A stretch of DNA of 64,000 nucleotides from Huiozyma naganishii CBS 8797 (taxonomy: Eukaryota > Ascomycota > Saccharomycetes > Saccharomycetales > Saccharomycetaceae), in the NCBI RefSeq assembly GCF_000348985.1, contig NC_035931.1:434001-498000 (forward strand), in the 5' to 3' direction. Below the pieces are notes generated by a model. It was not told where the DNA came from. It saw only the letters and a program-made list of their open reading frames with translations, and did not search any database. Made by a program: the position numbers and the translations under genes. Below, one piece after another: positions 32,362-41,400 of this stretch. The stretch's first letter is position 1, and each line of letters begins with the position of its first letter.

Positions 32362-32681
32362 CTTGAAGTTGTGTATGGTGAGTTTTGGAAGAGAGCAAGA
32401 GACAGAAACTGTGCAACTTACCAACACGTTGTCAAACTATACACACGTACATATATATATATCATCGAACGCGAAGATAAGTTTTTTCTCTTTTAATTTC
32501 ACGCGACGCGTCGCAAGCGCGTCAACGCAAAAAGCATCACTTCCCACGACAAGGAACAAAAAAGTTACAGAAGTTAGAAGATAGGATAAGAGCCGTCAGT
32601 TACATACAGTATATGTGGTTTGTATACAGTGTGGAGGGGGGGGGGGTCATTGTAGATAAGAGCATCGCGTTTCACTTTACA
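32362..32681. promoter_or_regulatory. POL30 promoter with MCB sites
   Basis: 320 bases. ACGCGA at 32501-32506 and a perfect ACGCGT (MCB) at 32506-32511 are followed by GCGCGT at about 32517-32522. Such clusters bind Mbp1/Swi6 and give G1/S-peaked transcription. A TA tract (32451-32461) lies nearer the gene. An 11-base G homopolymer at 32636-32646 marks the NHP6 side. Confidence 0.85.
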
Positions 32682-32960
32682 TTATGCTTTTGTGGCAAGG
32701 TACAGTTCCTTCTCGGACTCGTACCTTTTCTTGTCCGCGGCGGCTTTCGCCTCGTAAGGCTCTCTACCTTCACCGTCCAGCGCCTTCCACCTCTCACCGA
32801 GCAGTCTACCGATCTGCCCGAACGTCACATCCGGGTTCTCTGACCTGACGATGTCCCTGTTCTCGTTTGCGAAGAACATGTACGCTGACAAAGCCCGCTT
32901 TGGAGCATTAGGGTCCTTCTTTCTTCTAGTCTGTCTCTTCTTGATCTCTCTTGGTGGCAT
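32682..32960 (-). CDS. NHP6B: NHP6, HMG-box chromatin protein
   Basis: 92 residues. An abundant nuclear HMGB protein that bends DNA and works with FACT. A basic N-terminal arm ([20 protein letters not shown]) leads into one HMG box with [16 protein letters not shown] and [19 protein letters not shown]. It lies upstream of POL30 and beside TIM12, as NHP6B does on chromosome II; the short N-terminus is as close to Nhp6A, so the A/B label rests on position. Confidence 0.96.
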   Translation of the reverse strand: MPPREIKKRQTRRKKDPNAPKRALSAYMFFANENRDIVRSENPDVTFGQIGRLLGERWKALDGEGREPYEAKAAADKKRYESEKELYLATKA

Positions 32961-33377
32961 TGTCGTATGTAGTATTTATTTTTTCCCTCTCAGAAAAAAA
33001 ACTTGTAACAATCTCCTCTACAACGCCTTCTAAGAACAGACCTACATATGCCTACCACTAGTAACAGAGTACAGTATACTTTACAGAGTATAATATGTAC
33101 AGGGAAACATGTTATATAGCAACAGTATGGGGGAGGGTATGAGGGGGGCCATAGCACTGTGTACCACAGCACACAGCACGCTGCGGCCCGCCCCGTGCCA
33201 CCGGTTTCGCACCGGGGACGTACAAAACCAGCACGGGACGGCGGGCCGCGAGAACGCCGGGCAACCGACTGGCCACGCAGCGGGCAGGCGCTCCCTGCAA
33301 ACCCTGTCCAGCTGCCCCGGGCCGTGCTGCGCGTTTCGCAGGCTCCAGGCGGGAAGCCGGTGGCACGGCGGGGACTG
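32961..33377. promoter_or_regulatory. NHP6 promoter with an adjoining GC-rich block
   Basis: 417 bases. The half next to NHP6 is ordinary AT-rich promoter. The half next to TIM12 (about 33175-33377) is very GC-rich and carries overlapping open frames on both strands, which I treat as composition artefacts. Confidence 0.5.
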
Positions 33378-33713
33378 CTAGCGCCGGTCGGAGGGGTGGT
33401 CCGCCAGGCTCGTCGGAAGCGACGAGGGCAGCCCCGCCGTCGCTGGTGACCAGCCCTTCGTCTGGACGTACGCGCCGATGAGCCGGTTCGCGTAGTGCAT
33501 CTTGGCGACGCAGCGGTCGATGCAACACATCTCCCCCTTCGTGAGGTCTCCCTCGCTGTAGCCCTCCGTGGAGATGCATTTCTGGAGGCACGTGTCGAGG
33601 ATGTTGTTGAATGTGGTGTTCATCGCGTCGAACTGCACCTCTGCCAGGGACAGTTTCTCGCGGGAGACCTCCTGGCCACTGTTGTTGTTGAACCCGTTCA
33701 AGAATACAGACAT
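33378..33713 (-). CDS. TIM12: TIM12, small TIM chaperone of the TIM22 translocase
   Basis: 111 residues; S. cerevisiae Tim12 has 109. An essential intermembrane-space protein that docks Tim9-Tim10 on the TIM22 carrier-insertion complex. Twin CX3C motifs are visible: CLQKC and CIDRC, the latter preceded by another Cys. FDAMNTTFNNILDTCLQKC and DLTKGEMC are typical. The C-terminal 25 residues after TKGWSPATAG are diverged and GC-driven. It sits between NHP6 and PBY1; the PHO5/PHO3 pair of S. cerevisiae is absent here. Confidence 0.93.
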   Translation of the reverse strand: MSVFLNGFNNNSGQEVSREKLSLAEVQFDAMNTTFNNILDTCLQKCISTEGYSEGDLTKGEMCCIDRCVAKMHYANRLIGAYVQTKGWSPATAGLPSSLPTSLADHPSDRR

Positions 33714-33901
33714 CCGTTTACGTGTCTGTGTCGCTGTATCGATTAAGTAACGGCCACAGGTTCATCTCTTCTCTCTGTTCTACTATCTTTTTTTTCCACT
33801 TTTTTTTGGTTCATAGTAAGTTTACCAAAACACACATACATCTACGATGCTCGGTTCATTTGCGATGAGGTGCGAAGTAGACAAGTGATCAAGGTTGCAA
33901 C

Positions 33902-36064
33902 ATGAAGGTACTCATCACTAACGATGACGGCCCCCTGAACGACGAGTTTTCACCCTATATCAGGCCCTTCATACAGAAACTGGTCGCGCTTAAGCCAGAC
34001 TGGGAAATCACAGTCGTTGTGCCAGATGTGCAGAAATCTTGGATTGCAAAGGCACATCTCGCGGGGCATAACCCTTCGATGAAGTTTATATACTCGAAAC
34101 TGTCATCGACGGATAACTCGTACTTGGGGCCATACATTGAACCACAGGGGGGTTCCAATCTCCCCTTCCAAAGGAGAGATCAACCACGCAGTAGCAAATT
34201 ATCGAGATCGGAGTACATAGAGTGGGTGTTGATCGATGCTACACCTGCATCCTGTGCGAATATCGCTTTGTTCCATTTGAACACGAAATTCGATTTGGTG
34301 GTGTCAGGTCCAAACGTGGGGAGAAACGCATCTGCGGCGTATATTACCTCTAGTGCTACAGTCGGCGCAGCAATGGAGGCCGTGATCACAGCAGATACAA
34401 GGGCCATCGCTCTGTCCTGGGCGTACTACGACGGGAAAAAGGACGCCTCGGACTCACTTATGGGTACCGTCGCGGAAAGATCCGTCAAAGTACTGCAGCA
34501 CTTGTACAACCATTGGGACCCACAGGTGGACTTGTACTCCGTTAACGTGCCCCTCTTACCGGAATTGACCGGAGTCCAGTACGCGCCTATCTGGGAGAAC
34601 AGGTGGGGGTCCATCTTTGACGGGCCTACGATCAAGGAGAGACCAGATAACTTGGATATCGAGGACGGGATGGAACATGACATGATATCGTTCCGTTGGA
34701 ACCCGAATTTCAAGGGCCACAGAGACTCGTCGAGGGTTTTTCCAGGGACGCAGCATGACATGCTTGTGATCGAGAAAGGTGGGATCAGTGTCACACCTTT
34801 GAGAGCCACTTTCCAACATGTGCCGCACCTTGTAGGGGAGTTGTCCCTAGAGGATACTAACTACTCGGTGCTCATCACCACCCCGGAAACAGAATACATA
34901 TACAAACCTCTCCTAGCGGCGGTACACAAACAGATCTCAGGTGCAAAAACGTATGCTACTGTGGAAGATATTCCAATTGCTCATAGGAAACCACTGTTCC
35001 ATTACGGCGACTACGAACAACTCGATATGGATAAACTCTCAGAACAGAATATGGACTACTGCGCAAACTCATACATTTTCAGGAAGGCGTTGATCAGGAA
35101 ACACTACCTGTCAAGCACCATCCATAACTACGTTGTGAAGCATCCTGACTCGATCCTAGCCACAGCGTTCATGGAGACCTTCACTTTGGATTTGGACTAC
35201 GCGGAGTTCTTGGACGACTCGTTGGATGAGAACTGGGAGTTGAGGGGCGAGCTGGAGGAGGGGAAGAAATGGTGGATTGTGAAACCGTCGATGTCGGACA
35301 AGGGTCAAGGGATCCGTGTGTTCAAGACCATTGAGAACTTGCAAAGAATATTCGATTCCTTTGATGACGAACCAGAGGAGGCAAACAGCGAGGACGAGGA
35401 CGAAAATAAAATCGTCATTTCTCAACTACGCCATTTCATTGTACAGCAGTACTTGGCCAACCCTCTGCTACTGCGGTCCATGGGCAATCGGAAATTCCAC
35501 ATCAGATGCTACATTACCTGTAAGGGCAACTTGGAGGTGTTTGTGTATGACAGAATGCTAGCACTCTTTGCACCAACCCCGTATCTTGGATGTCCAGCAG
35601 ACCCAGAGGCGTTTGATCCGATCGATCTGAACACTCTACAATGCCATCTCACGAACACGTGCCTGCAAAAGGATGACAGTAAGTCTCTCTCCGTGGTAGA
35701 GTTCGATAATCTGGAGGACATCGCGCAGGAGAATAAGAGAAAGGTTAAGAACCAGATTCACGCTATAGCCCATGACGTTTTCTTAGCGGCTACTACGGTC
35801 AGTAGTTTGAACTTTCAACCACTACGGAACGCCTTCGAAACTTATGGTGTTGACTTTTTGGTGGATTCAGAATACAATGTGAAACTCCTGGAAATCAACG
35901 CGTATCCTGATTTCAAGCAAACCGGTGACGAGCTCAAGGGCTTGATCGATGAATTGTTCCAACTGAGCGTGAAACACTGTATCAGGCCACTACTAGACGG
36001 CGTCGATAGCGACGAGGATGACAACTTCAAGAGAGTGCTATCCCATACGCCCAATAAATGGTGA
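33902..36064 (+). CDS. PBY1: PBY1, SurE-TTL two-domain protein of P-bodies
   Basis: 720 residues; S. cerevisiae Pby1 has 753. The N-terminal half is a SurE-type nucleotidase domain starting MKVLITNDDGPLND, with VVSGPNVGRNASAAYITSSA near residue 140. The C-terminal half is a tubulin-tyrosine-ligase-like ATP-grasp domain, with WWIVKPSMSDKGQGIRVF near residue 457 and LLEINAYPDFKQTGDELK near 660. The protein localises to P-bodies in S. cerevisiae and binds the decapping machinery; its own substrate is not settled. Confidence 0.95.
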   Translation: MKVLITNDDGPLNDEFSPYIRPFIQKLVALKPDWEITVVVPDVQKSWIAKAHLAGHNPSMKFIYSKLSSTDNSYLGPYIEPQGGSNLPFQRRDQPRSSKLSRSEYIEWVLIDATPASCANIALFHLNTKFDLVVSGPNVGRNASAAYITSSATVGAAMEAVITADTRAIALSWAYYDGKKDASDSLMGTVAERSVKVLQHLYNHWDPQVDLYSVNVPLLPELTGVQYAPIWENRWGSIFDGPTIKERPDNLDIEDGMEHDMISFRWNPNFKGHRDSSRVFPGTQHDMLVIEKGGISVTPLRATFQHVPHLVGELSLEDTNYSVLITTPETEYIYKPLLAAVHKQISGAKTYATVEDIPIAHRKPLFHYGDYEQLDMDKLSEQNMDYCANSYIFRKALIRKHYLSSTIHNYVVKHPDSILATAFMETFTLDLDYAEFLDDSLDENWELRGELEEGKKWWIVKPSMSDKGQGIRVFKTIENLQRIFDSFDDEPEEANSEDEDENKIVISQLRHFIVQQYLANPLLLRSMGNRKFHIRCYITCKGNLEVFVYDRMLALFAPTPYLGCPADPEAFDPIDLNTLQCHLTNTCLQKDDSKSLSVVEFDNLEDIAQENKRKVKNQIHAIAHDVFLAATTVSSLNFQPLRNAFETYGVDFLVDSEYNVKLLEINAYPDFKQTGDELKGLIDELFQLSVKHCIRPLLDGVDSDEDDNFKRVLSHTPNKW

Positions 36065-36146
36065 ACAGGAAAAAATAACAACAACAACTAACAGTGAATT
36101 CGATGTTGACACATATGTGCCCACCCAGAGACCAGTTATATACTAA

Positions 36147-37373
36147 TTACATGCTTTGGTGGGGCAATTGTGGCTCAGTTTCATATTCTCCACTTCGCCC
36201 GGATGAAGTGTCATCTCTGCCCTCCTCATCATCCTGACCCCTCATGGATCTGTTCGTGGTGGCACTGATCAACCCTCTCTTCACAACACTTAGGACGTTT
36301 GGAACAGTGACACCTTCGTCTTGGATGCCGCATGCTTCTCGCGACCAGCTCAGGATCCTGCTCCTCACCCGATTCGCTTTATCAATAAAGTTCCTTATTT
36401 TCTTCAAGTTTCTTATAAACTCATCGTTCCTCTGTAACGCAATCTGCGCCATCTGTCTTGTAATTTCCATCTGCTCTGCCAGTTCAAAATTCTGTACTTT
36501 ACCCACCAGTAACTCTAACCCATCTCGCTGCGTTATTTGAGGCAATGCAAAGAAGGGATCATCGTCCTCATCGTCTTCTTCTTCTTGAATCCTTGCAGGT
36601 GGGATATCCGATGCAAGGGGACTATTACGGGCAGACTTAGGCTGAACCTCTGGTTCTATGGTCGAGTTGGCAATGTCTTCAGCACTCTGCTCCAACACGG
36701 TGGTGCTCTCGTTGGGTGACGATATTGGAGCAGGCTCCAGCCTTGGGGCTTTGACAATGGGCGCATCCGGTCCCTCCTCATCCTCCGGTAGCGTCAGGTT
36801 GTGATCATAGTCCTTCAGTTTCAGCGTCTTCTCGTACAGTGGTCTTGGGTATTCGCCCAAAAACACATCCAAAAGACGCGAGTACCGGATGACGGAATCC
36901 TGCTCTCTTTCAAGCATCAGCACCGTCTTAAGCGAAAGCTCCCCAAGCCTCTTGCTGGAGAACGTTCTCGCCGTACTCTTCTTGCGTACAATAGCTGCCA
37001 GCGAGGCCACAGGGGTGAGGATCTGACGGACGTTGACCATTTTATTGAGGTCAAACTCATCTAAATCCTGACCGTGTCCCCTCTGCAATATACTGTGTTC
37101 GGATCCATTGTAGTATATCTTATCCTCATCCGCGAGGTTCGGCTGGTACAGTTGGCTTCGCGTGACACACTCGCTCTTCTGTAATAACTTATTCCCCCAA
37201 TTACTCTCCGTACCAGTTGGGACCGTGTCGTATATCGTAGCCCCACTGCGCGATCGCTTCCGCGACTGGAAGTTACCAGTCTTCTCCCTCAGTATCCTCT
37301 TCGAGAAAGAATTGATGTAATCCTGTTCGGACAGCTCGCTGCCAACAGCATCCGTGCTTGACGGAACTGTCAT
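36147..37373 (-). CDS. RXT2: RXT2, Rpd3L histone deacetylase complex subunit
   Basis: 408 residues; S. cerevisiae Rxt2 has 430. A non-catalytic subunit of the large Rpd3 deacetylase complex. The conserved N-terminal region covers about residues 50-200, with KLLQKSECVTRSQLYQPN and VNVRQILTPVASLAAIVR. A central acidic stretch (EEEDDEDDDPFFALPQITQRD) precedes a helical segment at about 300-350. Divergent from YBR096W with 194 bases between, matching chromosome II order. Confidence 0.93.
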   Translation of the reverse strand: MTVPSSTDAVGSELSEQDYINSFSKRILREKTGNFQSRKRSRSGATIYDTVPTGTESNWGNKLLQKSECVTRSQLYQPNLADEDKIYYNGSEHSILQRGHGQDLDEFDLNKMVNVRQILTPVASLAAIVRKKSTARTFSSKRLGELSLKTVLMLEREQDSVIRYSRLLDVFLGEYPRPLYEKTLKLKDYDHNLTLPEDEEGPDAPIVKAPRLEPAPISSPNESTTVLEQSAEDIANSTIEPEVQPKSARNSPLASDIPPARIQEEEDDEDDDPFFALPQITQRDGLELLVGKVQNFELAEQMEITRQMAQIALQRNDEFIRNLKKIRNFIDKANRVRSRILSWSREACGIQDEGVTVPNVLSVVKRGLISATTNRSMRGQDDEEGRDDTSSGRSGEYETEPQLPHQSM

Positions 37374-37567
37374 TTATTTTCAATGGAGAGTAGAGGTCTG
37401 TCACTTCTAGCAATATCCCTCTTTACGCCCTTTGACCAAACTCTTCTTTTTAGTGAAGAGCAACTTTCGGCAACTGAATTTATCTTTTGGTAAACGCTTA
37501 ATTTCGCACCTCTTGCACTGAATCTGATGAAACTACGAGTCGAGGTAACGTACTTTCGAGGCCCACA

Positions 37568-38257
37568 ATGACGTTGTTCAACGTGTTTAAATGGTTCTGC
37601 TACTGCTACCTTTTGTCCAGCTACAAATCGTTGCCCTCGGCGTATTTCTTTAGGTTTTACTACTATGTGATCAAGAATCTAATCATCCCGTGTGTTACTG
37701 GACTCAAGACCCGTAACATCAAGAAATTGCAAGACAACAAGTATGGTGCCCTCGGGTACACAGTGCTATCGAGTTACGTGTGCCCCTTTGATTGTGACTT
37801 CTATATGCATAAGTCGAACTCCACTTACTTCACGGAATTGGACATCTCGAGAACGGACCTTATGTCCAAAGTGTTCCAGAAACTCTTCCTGGAGTCGAAA
37901 CGGTACCCTTACGTCCCTGTGGCGAATGTATTCACTGAGTTTATGAGGGAATTGAAGCCATTCCAACCGTACAACATCGTGAGCTCGATCTTGTGCTGGG
38001 ACCAGAAATGGATTTTTGTCATTAGTAGGTTCATGACGAAGAATAACACCGTGCAACACACCATCTCGGTGACAAAATACGTCTTGAAGAATGGCCGCAT
38101 CACAATTAGCCCAAGGGAGGCGCTGGAATACTGTGGCATCTATAACGAAACAGTGGCCGAGATTTCTGCCCAAAACTACAAACTGATGAGTGAAGATAGT
38201 GGGTTCCATAACACAGAGGCACTCAAGAAAATCAAACTGGACTATGTACACATTTGA
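37568..38257 (+). CDS. YBR096W-like ER protein, hotdog-fold thioesterase-like
   Basis: 229 residues; the S. cerevisiae YBR096W protein has 230. A hydrophobic, aromatic-rich N-terminus (about residues 1-45) suggests membrane anchoring, and the S. cerevisiae protein localises to the ER. The body, with VLSSYVCPFDCDFYMHKSNS and FFVISRF-like segments, fits the THEM6/4HBT-like family. The function is unknown. It lies between RXT2 and VPS15 as in S. cerevisiae. Confidence 0.9.
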   Translation: MTLFNVFKWFCYCYLLSSYKSLPSAYFFRFYYYVIKNLIIPCVTGLKTRNIKKLQDNKYGALGYTVLSSYVCPFDCDFYMHKSNSTYFTELDISRTDLMSKVFQKLFLESKRYPYVPVANVFTEFMRELKPFQPYNIVSSILCWDQKWIFVISRFMTKNNTVQHTISVTKYVLKNGRITISPREALEYCGIYNETVAEISAQNYKLMSEDSGFHNTEALKKIKLDYVHI

Positions 38258-38463
38258 CCGTTGTCATACCCCCTGATACACACACACACATATATATATA
38301 AATGTAACGACCAGTGTATATGCCTATACGTTACATTCCTTCTCGTGAATAACTCTTTCATTTATATTCGGATCATATATTCGTTATTCTAACAGTTGGG
38401 AAACAACAACTTTCTTCACTGTCACCAGTCACTTAAGATATCAGCAAGTATACTCATGGAAGG

Positions 38464-41400
38464 ATGGGTGCGAAGCTGTCTCTCTTGGCACAGACGGCGC
38501 CGTCTATCGGTATCTTCTCGTACGTGGATGTCCTGAATGAGATCCATTACGTCTCACAACTGAACTCCTCAAAGTTTCTGAAGACTTGTAAGGGGATTGA
38601 CCCAAATGGACCCGTGGTCATAAAAGTGTTTATAAAGCCACAGGAGAACTATACAGTCTCTGCAGAACTGGACAAGATTCGCAAGGAATCCCTACTACTC
38701 AGTCAGTTGCCCAGCGTTCTCAACTTCAGCAAGATTATCGAGACGAGTAGGGCTGCGTATTTAGTGCGGCAGTACATGAGGGACAATTTATACGATAGGA
38801 TATCGTCAAGACCGTACCTGCATCAAGTGGAAAAGTTGTTCATAGCGTTTCAGATTCTTACAGCGCTACAAGAGATCCACAAACTGGATGTCACCCACGG
38901 CGATTTAAAACTGGAAAACATTCTCCCCAACACCTGGAACTGGATATCTATTGCAGATTTCTCAAGCTGTTACAAACCAGTATACCTCCCAGAAGATAAC
39001 CCTGGGGAGTTCACCTTCTATTTCGATACCTCAAAGAGGAGATGCTGCTACTTGGCTCCTGAAAGGTTCAGTTCTCAAAGGGCGACTTCAGAGAAGGAAT
39101 ATTCTGTCACGAAAGAGATGGACATTTTCAGCGCGGGATGTTGCATTGCAGAGCTGTTTAACGATGGTATTGGTTTGTTTAATCTGTCTGACATATTCAA
39201 GTACAAGAATGGGGAACTTGATGCAGATGCACTTCTTTGTGATTTGTTCCCTGAACAAGAACCTTTGAGACAGCTCATTCTGGACATGATTGACTTGGAC
39301 CCAAATAACAGGCTGGCATGCTCTCAGTTGCTGTCAAAGTACAGAGGATCGTTGTTTCCAAACCATTTCTATACATTCACTTACGAATTCTTGAAGAATT
39401 TGGCGATATTGAGCACAAATGTAGCGGGGACTGGGAACATAGTTTTTAACAAAACACTCGAAGATATGTCCTCTGTTACCGATGAATGTGTTGATAAATT
39501 CTACGTTGATTTCGAAAAGATATGCACATCCCTGGAGTTCCCGCTGACTAAATTAGAACAAAGAGGCGGAAAACAGTACTCTTTCAAGTTGTCTCATTCG
39601 AAGGCGTATGCTTTGCAATCTTTTAGTAAATTACAGGATATTACCACAATACGAGAAGAATGCGCGTTGCTCTTTACATCGTACCTTTCGCACGCCATAC
39701 GAAATACCCTATCCAGTAACACAAGACTGAAATGTTTGGAACTGTTGACAATCTTCTCACAATACGTGTCGGATGAGAATAAACTGGACAGGATAATACC
39801 TTTTGTTGTGATGAATTTTGACCATATCGATGATGAAAACGTTCAAAGTCTCTCCGTCCAATGCTTATGTCAAATACTCTCCCTGGTGGAAGCGGTGAGT
39901 CCGTTGAACGAGAACATTTTTGTTGACTATCTTATGCCGAGACTCAAACGGTTATTACAATCAAGTGAGGAGAAGTCATACGTCAGAGTAGTCTTTGCCA
40001 ATTGTTTGGGTGACCTGGTAACGACGGCGTGCAAGTTTCAAGAACTGTCGTTTGCATCGAAAGAAATACAACAAAAGATCCCTTCATCTGCCGACCAACT
40101 AGCACAAGGTTTGGCAGTTATGGAAATTACAAACCACTATACGCGGAAGCTATTGCAGCAAGTCGAGGATTTGACTATTCGTTTGTTAACCAGCAACGAC
40201 GTATGGGTGAAAGTTGCTCTGCTCAGGAATATCCTCCCCTTGTGTAATTTTTTTGGGAAGGAGATGACAAATGATGTTATACTAAGCCACTTGATAACGT
40301 ATTTTAACGATCGAGATTTTTTTCTAAGAATGACATTAGTTGACGTCATTCCTGGGATAGCCATTCTGTTGGGGCCTATTGCCTTGGAGCAATACATTTT
40401 ACCACTTTTGATCCAGACGTTAACCGATTCTGAAGAATGGGTCATTGTCACAGTTCTTCAAGCAGTAGAGGACCTTGCAAAGATAGGCATTCTGTCAAAG
40501 AGGATACTTTATGATACGGTTGCAAATGTCGCACCGTTGCTACTTCATCCAAATCATTCGATTCACCAATTTTCTCTGAGGATAGTGTTTGAGATTACCC
40601 AACAAATGTCTGATGCCGAGATATACTGTGGCTTATACCCTATAATAAGACCTTTTTTTGGTTTTGATATTGACTTCGATTTGGAGACTTTGATTGAAAC
40701 CTGCAAACAACCAGTGTCCAGAATAATCTACAATCTACTGTGTAGTTGGTCCCTCAGAGCATCAAATTCTTTGTTTTGGCAGCAGGTGCCTAACGAACAT
40801 ATTGACTCATTTGGGAACAATGCAATATCGTTTGTCACAAAGGACTATATTCCTCGAAATTACGGACTAGTGAATGGGAAAGACAAATTTAACAAAAAAG
40901 AGATGATTCTATTGAAGAATTCCAAAGATATCGTTGAATCTTTTGACAAAAAACAGATTCCGTTGACTATCGAAGACAAATTATGGATTGATAAATTTAA
41001 GACAATTGGGTTACGTGACTCCGACTTATGGAAGCTGGAAGTTTTGCGCGAATACGTAACCCGATCAACAAAATCATCTGGTCACAAAACGTCGAAACCT
41101 TTGTTTAACAATAGTAGTGTGAGGAGAAATTATGAGATTACTACTGAGCTATCCAATGTGATGCCTCGCAATGTATTTTTTGATATCGAATTTTATGGGG
41201 ACGAAATATTAAACGGCGTAGAAACCGAAAGCACACAGAGCGTCGAAGAAGAAAGTAGATTTAAAGCAAACCTATCAAAACGTCTTTTGACTCGAGAACG
41301 TTTGGGTTCTATAGTGGATATGCATGGATCATTGGTACTTAAGTCAGCTAACGCGACAGGTTTTGCCACTCAGGATACTCAAAACGTTAATGTTCGCTCC

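Noticed and set aside
33112..33591. A 159-codon minus-strand frame and a 96-codon plus-strand frame over the NHP6 promoter and TIM12
   Set aside because: Both follow the GC-rich island, overlap TIM12 in another frame, and show no family features. TIM12 itself is certain.
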